Below are positions 1 to 6,825 of a DNA stretch of 7,004 nt, piece after piece. Under the pieces are notes generated by a model that made no database searches, was not told where the DNA came from, and saw only the letters and a list, made by a program, of their open reading frames with translations. The stretch comes from DASZZX01 sp036260415 (GTDB taxonomy: Bacteria; Actinomycetota; Nitriliruptoria; Nitriliruptorales; JAHWKO01), in NCBI GenBank assembly GCA_036260415.1, contig DASZZX010000196.1, positions 1 through 7,004 on the forward strand, written 5' to 3'. The translations under genes and the position numbers were made by a program. Within the stretch, counting starts at the first letter, position 1. Each line of letters begins with the position of its first letter.

Positions 1-3000
1 GTCTCGTTCCACTCGCCCACGTCGGACTGACGGATGACCTGGGAGGTCGCTGGGTCCAGTCCCGTGGCCGACCCGTACACGACCGTCAGGCGGCCCATGT
101 CGGTGGTCGGGCCGCTGTCCTCCAACGGCACCCCAATCGCCTGATCCGCGAACCCATCCCCGTTGAAGTCCGCCTTCAGCTCGCGCTCGGGCACGATGCC
201 CGCCCCGGCGACGCAGTCCCCCTCCGCCTCCGTGGTCGCCTGGAGGTTGTCGACGAACGCCCCGGAGTCGAGGACCCCGTCGCCTGCGTCGAAGATCGAC
301 AGGTACAGGGTGTGCGCCCCGGCCGTCACCGGCGTGCGGACGATCAGCAGCGGCGTCGCCCCGTCGTACTCCGTCCCTGTCTCGGTCACCACCTCGGCGA
401 AGAACACCGAGTTGATGCTGATCAGGTTGCCGCCCGGGTCCACCGCGAAGTTGCTCGGCGCGGTGATGGTCGAACCGTCGACGCTCCAGTCCGACGTGTC
501 CAGCTCGGCGAGGAACGCGTCGTTGAACGCCGACCCGACGTACTCGGGGTACTCGTCGGACCCGAACACCAGCTGGAACGACAGGCAGTTGGCACCGGTC
601 GGCACGGTGACGTGCAGCTGCTTGATGGACACGTCGAACGCGCCCCGTGCGGACGTGCCGTTGTCACGCCCGGTGCCGCCTGAGTCGTTGGGAGGCTCGG
701 CCAGCGCTGCGGCTCCGCTGGTCAGCAGAGCGCGGTTGCTGTCGCTCGTGGCCATGCCGGTCGGGGTGAGCGCGGTCGCTGCGTTCGCCTGCCCGTAGCT
801 GCACTCCAACCACGACTCCCCGGTCACGATGCCTCCGAGGTCGATCGCGGGGGCCAGCTCTGGGCAGATGCGCTGGTTGAGCAGCAGGTCGTTGGGGTTG
901 GCCGGGGACGCCACGCCGCCGGTGATCGCGACGTCACGCGGGTCGGAAGGGTCGTGGGCCGACCCGGTCGGCGGCGACGCGATCAGGCGGTAGTTGCCGT
1001 CCTCCAGCCACGTGCCGTAGGCCCCGCCCGAGTCGGAGGTGAGCATGGTGAAGGTGTCGTACTCGCCCGGGGCGTACTCCCTCTGGACGTCCACGGTCGC
1101 TGCGGCCGCCGGTGTGACACCGTCCGGCTCAAGGACCGTGCCGGCGAGGTTCGGTGCCCGCAGCGTCAGGTCGTTGGGGTTGGTCGGTGACGCCGTGCCA
1201 CCGCTGACGGTGACGTCCAGCGGCGCGGACGGCCCGTCGCTCGAGCCGCCGGGGGCCTGGGCGACCAGCCGGTAGCTGCCGTCCTCCAGCAGGAGGCCGT
1301 AGCGCCCATCGCTGATGCTGGTGACCTGAGTCCGTTCGTCGAAGCTGCCGCTTCCGTCGTCCACCGACACGACCACCGGGGCGTCGGCGACCGCGGTCGT
1401 CCCGTCGGGGGCGAACACCGTCCCCGACACGTTCGGGGTCCGCAGGTCGAGGTCGTGGGGCTTGCCCGGCGTGGCGACGCCCGCGGAGATGGACACGGCG
1501 AGTGCGGTGGACGGTTGGTCGATCGAGCCCTCCTGTGCGAAGGCGACCAGCTGGTAGCTGCCGTCGTCCAGACGGAAACGGAACACCCCGTCGGTGCCGG
1601 TGAGGAACGAGTCGATGATGCTCCATCCGCCCATACCGTCGTCGACGGACACCTCGACGTAGCCACCGCCGGCCACCGCTCCGGCCGGGTCCCTGACGGT
1701 TCCCTCGACGTTGGACGCGCGCAGGACCAGGTCGTTGGGGTTGGCCGGGTTCGGGGTGCCGGTGGTGACCGTGACCGACAGTAGCTCTGAGGGGAAGTCG
1801 GTCGAGCCCGTCGGCGGGGAGGCCTGCAGCCGGTAGGTGCCGTCGGCCAGGGCGAAGCCGTACGTGCCGTCGCTGGCGGTGGACGTGTAGGCCACGGTGC
1901 TCCATCCGCCCATGCCGTCGTCCTGGGTCACCTCGACCAGGGCGTCGGCCACCGGGGTGGTGCCGTCGGACGCGAGGACGCTGCCGCGGACGGTGAGGAC
2001 CGCCAGGTCCTCGTCGACCGTGGTGTTCGCCCCCACCGTGACCGTCACCGGGTTGGCGGTGGCGTAGGAGGGTTTGTCGTCGAACCACTCGCCCGCGAAG
2101 CCGGTCGCGTTGCAGTCTGTGAACTCGACCCGGTAGGTGTCGGCTGCGAGTCCCGACAGCGTGTAGGTCCCGTCCGCTGCGGTGGTGGTCGACCCGACCC
2201 CGCCAAGGTCGCCGGTCGCCTGCACGCAGATGCTCGCCAGCGCGGTGGTGCCGTCGGCGGCCGAGACGACAGTGCCCGAGATGCTGCCGACGGCGTCCTC
2301 AGTGATGTTCAGGGTGAGGTTGCCGGTGGCGTCGCTGGAGCCGCCGGCCTGCAGGTAGTAGGTCGTGCCGGCGGTGGGGGTCCACTCGACCTGCGACTGC
2401 GTCCCGCCCGCGTCGTCGTTGCAGGCCACGTTGGTCAGGTCGCTCAGCGATGTCCCGGTGTGGACGGCCAGGACGGTGTCGTAGTCGCTGCCGGCCGTGT
2501 CGGCGATCAGCGGCGTCGTGGTGGACGGCGTGTACGAGTACCAGACGGTGGCGCCGATCGAGCCGCACGGCTGGGGCTCCCCCGTCTGCAGCGTCGCCCC
2601 CGTCGTTGCGACGCTGGTGGCCGCCGGGACCGACGCGAACGCCTGGCCGGGGAAATCGTCGTCGGCAGGTGCGGTGGACGGCGACAGGTGGTTGAGCGCA
2701 TCGAGAACGTCGATGCGGGGCGTGGTCACCCCGTTGGAGTCGGTGATGGGCACGCCCGTGGCGGTCAGCCCGTCCAGCACGGTCGTGACCGACGTGGCGG
2801 GGTCGCTCGCGGTGTGGTGCAGGACCGCCCAGGCGCCGGCCACGTGGGGCGCGGACATCGACGTCCCGGTGGCGTACGCGTAGGAGGTGTTGCTGCTGTA
2901 GTAGGCGGACAGGATGTCGGTGCCCGGGGCGAGCAGGTCCAGGTAGCTGGCCGAGTTCGATGACGTGTTCACGACGTCGAGCTTGGTGGTGTTGCCCACG

Positions 3001-4058
3001 CTGATGATGCTCGACACGCAGGCCGGTGCCCCGATCCCGTCCTTGTAGCCGGAGTTGCCGGACGACGCCGCGGTGGCGATGCCGACCGAGCGGAGGTTGT
3101 CGGCGGCGGTCTTGTAGAGGCCGTTGGCGGCGTCGCAGTCGGCCTCCGAGGTGTACCTGCCACCTCCGAGGCTGAGGTTGACGGCTGCGAAGTCGTGGGT
3201 GGTGCGCAGCGCGTAGACCCGCTCCATCGCTGCGGCCACGTCGCTGTTCCAGAACCGCACGCATGAGGTGACGCCGGTGCCGCAGTTGGTCGGGCTGGTG
3301 AAGTGGGACGCCGCCTGGATGGCCATGATGCCGGCCTCGGGGGCGACCCCCTGGAAGCTGGTGTTGCTGCCGGCGGCGATCCCTGCCACGTGTGTGCCGT
3401 GGAAGCAGGCACTCCCGAACGTGCAGGGGACACCGGACCCGGTGCCGGTCTGGGTGGTCTGACCGTTGGGGCAGTCACCGACCGGGTCGTTGCTGAAGTC
3501 CTCGCCGCTGGCGTAGCACGCCTCCTCCACCACGCTGCCGGCCAGGAACCCGTGGTCGGTGTCCACGCCGGTGTCGATCACCGCGACGACCTTGCCCGCG
3601 CCACCTTGACCAGCGAGCGCCGTCTGGTCGGCCCCCACTAGCGGCACGCTGTCGGCGAGATCGGGTTGCGCGAGCTGATCCTCGATCACGTCGGCGACGT
3701 TGCGCGACCGCTGCAGCCGCTCGAGAGCGGCAGGGCTGGCGACCACGACCGTGTAGGGGACGAACTCGAACTCACGGGGGATGCGGTGGTCGGTGCCCTG
3801 CAGCTCGCTGCGCACCCGCGCCTGGGAGTTGCGGATCCTCTGCCGCTGTGCCTGCGCCTGATCGGCCGGCCGGCCGCCCTCAGGGGACCAGTCGACGGCG
3901 AGCCGGACGATGACCCGCACGTGACCATCGCGCGCTGCCCTGTTGGCCAGCGGGTCCCCGCCTCGGCCGGTGGGGTTGGCCAGAGCGGACGGCGCTGCCA
4001 AACCGAACACGACAGCGAGCAGGACGACGAGCGTGGGCAGACGATGATGCGCGCGCAT
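1..4058 (-). CDS. Large secreted S8 subtilisin-like protease with multidomain C-terminal half (partial, C-terminus beyond left edge)
   Basis: The frame is open from an ATG at 4058 to the window edge (1352 codons, no stop). The signal peptide is MRAHHRLPTLVVLLAVVFGL followed by AAPSALA, with likely cleavage near residue 27. An I9-like propeptide (about 45-135) precedes the S8 domain (about 150-440). Catalytic Asp162 lies in VIDTGVD, His220 in HGTHVAGIAAG, the oxyanion Asn335 in SSGNSG, and the nucleophile Ser400 in GTSMSAPHVAG. A Cys-rich insert between Asp and His (Cys181, 196, 212, 218), plus Cys259 and Cys266, suggests disulfides and an extracellular site. Next come a PPC-like beta domain (about 465-582; YDTVLAVHTG, CNDDAGG, TTYYLQAGG), a carboxypeptidase-regulatory-like domain (585-685), four repeats (688-1060), a choice-of-anchor L-like domain (about 1062-1290; VFGSDEYPEYVGSAFNDAF, then ISINSV) and an FG-GAP repeat (from 1295; DFNGDGFAD, then VVYGSATGL). 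The predicted role is an exported endopeptidase with adhesive or stabilising C-terminal modules. Substrate and anchoring are unknown. GGGTGA 4 nt upstream supports the start. Confidence 0.93.
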   Translation of the reverse strand, partial: MRAHHRLPTLVVLLAVVFGLAAPSALANPTGRGGDPLANRAARDGHVRVIVRLAVDWSPEGGRPADQAQAQRQRIRNSQARVRSELQGTDHRIPREFEFVPYTVVVASPAALERLQRSRNVADVIEDQLAQPDLADSVPLVGADQTALAGQGGAGKVVAVIDTGVDTDHGFLAGSVVEEACYASGEDFSNDPVGDCPNGQTTQTGTGSGVPCTFGSACFHGTHVAGIAAGSNTSFQGVAPEAGIMAIQAASHFTSPTNCGTGVTSCVRFWNSDVAAAMERVYALRTTHDFAAVNLSLGGGRYTSEADCDAANGLYKTAADNLRSVGIATAASSGNSGYKDGIGAPACVSSIISVGNTTKLDVVNTSSNSASYLDLLAPGTDILSAYYSSNTSYAYATGTSMSAPHVAGAWAVLHHTASDPATSVTTVLDGLTATGVPITDSNGVTTPRIDVLDALNHLSPSTAPADDDFPGQAFASVPAATSVATTGATLQTGEPQPCGSIGATVWYSYTPSTTTPLIADTAGSDYDTVLAVHTGTSLSDLTNVACNDDAGGTQSQVEWTPTAGTTYYLQAGGSSDATGNLTLNITEDAVGSISGTVVSAADGTTALASICVQATGDLGGVGSTTTAADGTYTLSGLAADTYRVEFTDCNATGFAGEWFDDKPSYATANPVTVTVGANTTVDEDLAVLTVRGSVLASDGTTPVADALVEVTQDDGMGGWSTVAYTSTASDGTYGFALADGTYRLQASPPTGSTDFPSELLSVTVTTGTPNPANPNDLVLRASNVEGTVRDPAGAVAGGGYVEVSVDDGMGGWSIIDSFLTGTDGVFRFRLDDGSYQLVAFAQEGSIDQPSTALAVSISAGVATPGKPHDLDLRTPNVSGTVFAPDGTTAVADAPVVVSVDDGSGSFDERTQVTSISDGRYGLLLEDGSYRLVAQAPGGSSDGPSAPLDVTVSGGTASPTNPNDLTLRAPNLAGTVLEPDGVTPAAAATVDVQREYAPGEYDTFTMLTSDSGGAYGTWLEDGNYRLIASPPTGSAHDPSDPRDVAITGGVASPANPNDLLLNQRICPELAPAIDLGGIVTGESWLECSYGQANAATALTPTGMATSDSNRALLTSGAAALAEPPNDSGGTGRDNGTSARGAFDVSIKQLHVTVPTGANCLSFQLVFGSDEYPEYVGSAFNDAFLAELDTSDWSVDGSTITAPSNFAVDPGGNLISINSVFFAEVVTETGTEYDGATPLLIVRTPVTAGAHTLYLSIFDAGDGVLDSGAFVDNLQATTEAEGDCVAGAGIVPERELKADFNGDGFADQAIGVPLEDSGPTTDMGRLTVVYGSATGLDPATSQVIRQSDVGEWNE
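879..1997 (-). repeat. Four tandem ~93-residue beta-sandwich-like repeats within the large protease
   Basis: Four in-frame units lie at about 1722-1997, 1443-1712, 1161-1433 and 879-1151 (protein residues 688-779, 783-872, 876-966, 970-1060), with a period of 93-94 residues (about 281 bp). Each unit runs G-(S/T)-V near the start, then a (D)DGxGxx stretch, DGxYxxxLxDGxYRLxA in the middle, and ends in NPNDLxL or a variant (KPHDLDL in unit 2). Similarity also survives at the DNA level: caggtcgttggggttgg occurs exactly at 885-901, 1167-1183 and 1728-1744, and a 25-nt segment at 1619-1643 recurs at 1898-1922 with one mismatch. The pattern resembles carboxypeptidase-regulatory or SpaA-like beta-sandwich modules, which often act as stalks or spacers in exported proteins. 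The family assignment is by motif only. Confidence 0.88.
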
Positions 4059-4221
4059 GGGTTCACCCGATCTCGGCGGTGCCGGCGAGCAGCACCACGG
4101 AACGTGAGGACGGTCAGGCGCGCAGACGGTACGGGGGTGGGTTGGGGCGAGCCAGGTCTTGCAGGCGCGTCGGGACCTGCGCCGGGAAGGTTGGGACCGA
4201 TGTCCCGTGCGTCATCACCCG
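4059..4221 (-). other. Intergenic spacer between lipoprotein and large protease, with a short hairpin
   Basis: This 163-bp spacer separates two genes of the same direction. It contains a perfect inverted repeat at 4193-4206 (5-bp arms GGGAC/GTCCC, 4-nt loop), which lies 15 nt past the lipoprotein stop codon. A second weak one sits at 4161-4180 (GCAGG/CCTGC arms, 10-nt loop). Neither is followed by a T-run on the minus strand, so neither is a standard intrinsic terminator. No clear -35/-10 pair was seen. Whether the protease has its own promoter or is read through from the lipoprotein cannot be told from the sequence. Confidence 0.4.
4063..4068 (-). promoter_or_regulatory. Ribosome binding site of the large protease
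   Basis: On the minus strand GGGTGA lies 4 nt before the ATG at 4058. It pairs with the GGUGA part of the Shine-Dalgarno consensus. Together with the typical signal peptide that begins at this ATG, it fixes the start. Confidence 0.6.
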
Positions 4222-4746
4222 TCATGGCCGGTTGGCCTGGCCCGGCCGGGTGTCCTCCGACGTCTCCGAGGTGGCTGGCAGGGCGCGGCGGAGGCCGTCG
4301 ATCGCGCTCCTCGTCCGGTCGACGGCGAATCGGGCCTCCTCGGCGTCGCCAGCGCGCAGGCTGCGTGCCAGCAGGTCCACCGCGGCGGCGGCTCGGCGCG
4401 CGAAGTGGGCCGGCGAGGGGGTCGCCTCCGCAGCGAGCACCTCCGTGCAGCGGTCGAGCGCAGCCGCGAGATCCGCCACCGCCGCACCGACGCGTCCTGA
4501 CATCGGGGGCGGCGTGCCGGTCGCCAGCACCGCGGCACGCTGCTCGGCCTCCTCGAGGACCGGGTCCGCTCTCGCCACCGCTGACGGGCATGCGAGGTCG
4601 ATCGTCGCGGGCGGGGTCGGTGCGGCCGCGGGGCCGGTCGTGGGGTCGAGCGCAGCCGGTGCCTCCCGCCCGCCAGGACAGCCGCTCGCCACCAACGAGA
4701 CGAGGCCGAGCAGGAGCGGGAGCAGAGCGCCCATCCTGCGATGCAC
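4222..4746 (-). CDS. Small alanine-rich helical lipoprotein of unknown function
   Basis: The gene encodes about 174 residues and ends at TGA (4222-4224). The N-terminus has a lipoprotein signal: MHRRMGALLPLLLGLVSLVA then SGC, with a lipobox-like ASGC and lipidated Cys23. The mature protein would sit on the outer face of the cytoplasmic membrane. A Pro/Ala/Thr-rich linker follows. The rest is predicted helical and rich in Ala, Arg, Asp and Glu (VGAAVADLAAALDRCTEVL; FARRAAAAVDLLARSL; DAEEARFAVDRTRSAIDGLR), resembling a small helical bundle. The start is uncertain. GTG at 4746 gives the basic n-region a signal peptide needs and has AGGTG 10 nt upstream. ATG at 4734 would lack positive charge. 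GTG at 4803 or 4839 would make an unusually long n-region. It matches no family I recognise. The gene is upstream of the large protease on the same strand, so a surface role linked to it is possible but only inferred. Confidence 0.7.
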   Translation of the reverse strand: MHRRMGALLPLLLGLVSLVASGCPGGREAPAALDPTTGPAAAPTPPATIDLACPSAVARADPVLEEAEQRAAVLATGTPPPMSGRVGAAVADLAAALDRCTEVLAAEATPSPAHFARRAAAAVDLLARSLRAGDAEEARFAVDRTRSAIDGLRRALPATSETSEDTRPGQANRP

Positions 4747-4914
4747 CCCCCGAGGGCACCTGCGGTCAGTGGCGAGCAGCGACCTGCCGGGTGGGGCGGT
4801 CACGGGTCCCCCGCCCCGCCGCACCCGGGACCTCCGCACCGAACCCCGTCCATGCCTTGACCGTCGGCCTGCCGGGCAGGACCTTTAGCGCCGTCCTCAC
4901 ACACGAGAGGTCGG
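4747..4914. promoter_or_regulatory. Divergent intergenic region (lipoprotein / second subtilase)
   Basis: This 168-bp region separates the two start codons and should hold promoters for both directions. The nonamer CCTGCCGGG occurs twice in direct orientation, at 4783-4791 and 4868-4876. Toward the plus-strand subtilase there is a TTGACC hexamer at 4857-4862 and an unusually T-rich ACCTTTAGC patch at 4881-4889. These could be -35 and -10 elements, but the spacing (about 18-21 bp) and the -10 match are poor. No good promoter pair was recognised toward the lipoprotein. If the lipoprotein starts at 4803 or 4839, the region would be shorter. Confidence 0.4.
4868..4880. promoter_or_regulatory. Perfect 13-bp palindrome, possible operator
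   Basis: CCTGCC-G-GGCAGG is a perfect 6-bp inverted repeat around a single central base. It lies between the TTGACC and CTTTAG patches and 34 bp upstream of the subtilase ATG, a position where a bound repressor would block transcription. The left half plus centre is repeated at 4783-4791. In such GC-rich DNA short palindromes arise by chance, so this remains a candidate site. Confidence 0.35.
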
Positions 4915-6825
4915 ATGCGACGCGTCCTCACGCTCGGCGCCGCGCTCTGGCTCCTGCTGGTCCCCGCGGTCGGCCGGCCGGCCGGCGCGGCGCTGGGCGA
5001 CGCCGACCACCAGCCCCCGCCGCCGCAGACCGACCTCGACGGCGACGGGATCGCCGAGGACCTCGAGGCACGCCTCGCCGACGCCGCCCCCGACGAGCGC
5101 CTGCCGATCCTGGTGAGCCACGAGCCGAACGTCGACGCGGACACGCTCGCCCGGGCAGCAGGCGGGCTGGAGCAGCTGCACCGGTTCGGCATCGTGGACG
5201 GGTTCGCCGCCACCGCCACACCGGGCAGGGTCCGGTCGCTGGCACGCCACCCGCAGGTCCGCCGGGTCGAGCTCAACGGGACCGTCCGGGCGACCCTCGA
5301 CGCCGCCACCGACGACTTCGGGTCGGACCGTGCCGGCTGGGTGTTCGGGGTGGACGGTGCCGGGGTGGGCATCTGCGTGGTCGACACCGGGGTGGACCCC
5401 GGCCACGAGCAGCTCGACGGCAGGGCCCCCATCCCCTTCTTCGACGCGGTGCACGGGCGCACCACCGCCTACGACGACCACGGGCACGGCACCCACGTCG
5501 CCGCGATCGCCGCCGGGGACGGCACCGGCGGCGCCGATGCGGCCCGCTACGCCGGCGTGGCCCCGGCCGCAGCCGTGTACGCCGCCAAGGTGCTCGACCA
5601 GAACGGCAGCGGCAGCAACGCCGACGTGATCGACGGGGTGCAGTGGTGCGCCGCCCAGCCCGGGGTGGCCGTCATCTCGATGAGCCTGGGCTCCGACGGT
5701 GCCTCCGACGGCACCGACCTGCTCAGCCAGGCGGTGGATGCCGCCGAGGCCGGCGGGGATGTGGTGGTCGTGGCGGCCGGCAACGCCGGTGACGCCCCCG
5801 GCACGGTGGGCTCTCCCGGCGCGGCGCGGGGCGCGGTCACGGTCGGTGCGCTGGCGCCGTGGTCGGCGCCGTCCGGCAGCCGGGGCGCCCACGGCGTCTA
5901 CCTAGCTGCCTTCTCAAGCCGGGGACCCACCGCCGACGGGCGCATCAAGCCCGACCTCGCCGCGCCCGGGGTCCGCATCATGGCGGCCCAGGCCGGCACG
6001 ACCAGCGGGTACGTCGCCTACTCGGGCACGTCGATGGCCACCCCGTTCGTGTCCGGCGGTGCGGCGCTGCTGCTGGACGCCGTCCCGGCGCTCGCGCCGG
6101 GCGAGGTGCGCGGCCGGCTGGAGGGCAGCGCCCAGGCCCGCGGGCCCGCCGGCCGCGACAGCGACTGGGGCGCGGGCGCGCTCGACGTGCCATCGGCGCT
6201 GGCGGACGCGCTGGGGGCCAGCTGGATCTCGCCCTCCGACTACCCGCGCGTACGGCGCACCAGCGGGATCGTGGCCGACCACGGCAGCTGGAGCTGGACC
6301 TTCGAGGTGGACAGCGGCTCGCTGGACATCCCGATCGCCGTGGCCGTGGCCATCGACGGGGCGTTGGCCTGCGCGCTGCAGCTGGGTCCCAACTGCTGGA
6401 GGTGGGAGTGGAGCCCCGACCTCGACGCCGAGCTGACCGACCCGATCGGCACGGTCCTGTCCACCAGCATCTGCCCGGCCAGCAACGACCCCGCCGATGC
6501 GGAGCCGCGCTGCGGTGCCGGCCGCCAGGAGCTGCTGTACGCGATGCCGACCGTGGCCGGGACCTACACCGTGACCGTGTGGCCCTTCTCCGACAGTCCC
6601 AACGACGGGAAGGGTGGCAGCTTCGCGGTCGAGGCGTCCGCCGGGCCGCTGGGCGACGGGCTCATGCGTCCCACGCAGGCGTGGCACCTCAGCCGGCCGT
6701 CAGCGCCCTGCACGTGGGCGACCTCGACGCGTCCGCGGACCGGGGCGGGGCGACCTGGACCGCCCGCGTCGAGGCCGCCGTCGTGGACCAGGACGGCCGT
6801 CCCTTCACGGGGCCGGCGGTCGTGA
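4915..6825 (+). CDS. Secreted S8 subtilisin-like protease, reading frame disrupted near its C-terminal domain
   Basis: The ATG at 4915 follows GAGAGG (4905-4910, 4-nt gap). The signal peptide is MRRVLTLGAALWLLLVPAVG followed by RPAGA, with cleavage near residue 25-26. The propeptide begins with a calcium-loop-like TDLDGDGIAEDLE (about 39-51) and continues as an I9-like inhibitor region to about 125. The S8 domain (about 140-430) has Asp157 in VVDTGVDPGHEQLDG, His191 in HGHGTHVAAIAAG, Asn290 in VVAAGNAG and Ser373 in GTSMATPFVSGGAALLL, so the catalytic set is complete. A beta-rich domain (about 434-570) follows, with WSPDLDAELTDP, LLYAMPTVAGTYTVTVWPF and GGSFAVEAS; it resembles PPC-type pre-peptidase domains. 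From about residue 583 the frame becomes Arg/Pro/Ser-rich nonsense (PRTGAGRPGPPASRPPSWTR) and stops at 6823-6825. A normal domain continues in the -1 frame, so the last 50-55 residues are probably not native. The catalytic part could still be active. Confidence 0.9.
   Translation: MRRVLTLGAALWLLLVPAVGRPAGAALGDADHQPPPPQTDLDGDGIAEDLEARLADAAPDERLPILVSHEPNVDADTLARAAGGLEQLHRFGIVDGFAATATPGRVRSLARHPQVRRVELNGTVRATLDAATDDFGSDRAGWVFGVDGAGVGICVVDTGVDPGHEQLDGRAPIPFFDAVHGRTTAYDDHGHGTHVAAIAAGDGTGGADAARYAGVAPAAAVYAAKVLDQNGSGSNADVIDGVQWCAAQPGVAVISMSLGSDGASDGTDLLSQAVDAAEAGGDVVVVAAGNAGDAPGTVGSPGAARGAVTVGALAPWSAPSGSRGAHGVYLAAFSSRGPTADGRIKPDLAAPGVRIMAAQAGTTSGYVAYSGTSMATPFVSGGAALLLDAVPALAPGEVRGRLEGSAQARGPAGRDSDWGAGALDVPSALADALGASWISPSDYPRVRRTSGIVADHGSWSWTFEVDSGSLDIPIAVAVAIDGALACALQLGPNCWRWEWSPDLDAELTDPIGTVLSTSICPASNDPADAEPRCGAGRQELLYAMPTVAGTYTVTVWPFSDSPNDGKGGSFAVEASAGPLGDGLMRPTQAWHLSRPSAPCTWATSTRPRTGAGRPGPPASRPPSWTRTAVPSRGRRS

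Noticed and set aside
163..798. Plus-strand open frame of 211 codons
   Set aside because: It is antisense to the choice-of-anchor L and FG-GAP region and has low-complexity Ser/Ala/Pro composition.
879..1997. Regularly spaced repeats as a CRISPR or non-coding array
   Set aside because: The period is about 281 bp, is a multiple of three on average, and keeps one open frame with conserved protein motifs, so these are protein-domain repeats.
1129..2088. Minus-strand open frame of 319 codons and similar ones at 2299-3264 and 2969-3478
   Set aside because: These are offset frames inside the large protease. They are Arg/His/Pro-rich, while the true frame carries the signal peptide, catalytic residues and repeats.
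4193..4206. Hairpin after the lipoprotein gene as an intrinsic terminator
   Set aside because: The stem is only 5 bp and no T-run follows on the minus strand, so it is noted only as a weak structure.
3666..5792. Plus-strand open frame of 708 codons
   Set aside because: It overlaps the lipoprotein and both proteases in other frames, is almost entirely Arg/Pro/Gly/Ala and shows no domain. Long stop-free antisense or offset frames are expected in DNA this GC-rich.
4897..5892. Minus-strand open frame of 331 codons opposite the second subtilase
   Set aside because: It lies antisense to a gene with complete catalytic motifs, has a His/Gly/Val/Arg-rich composition and no recognisable motif.
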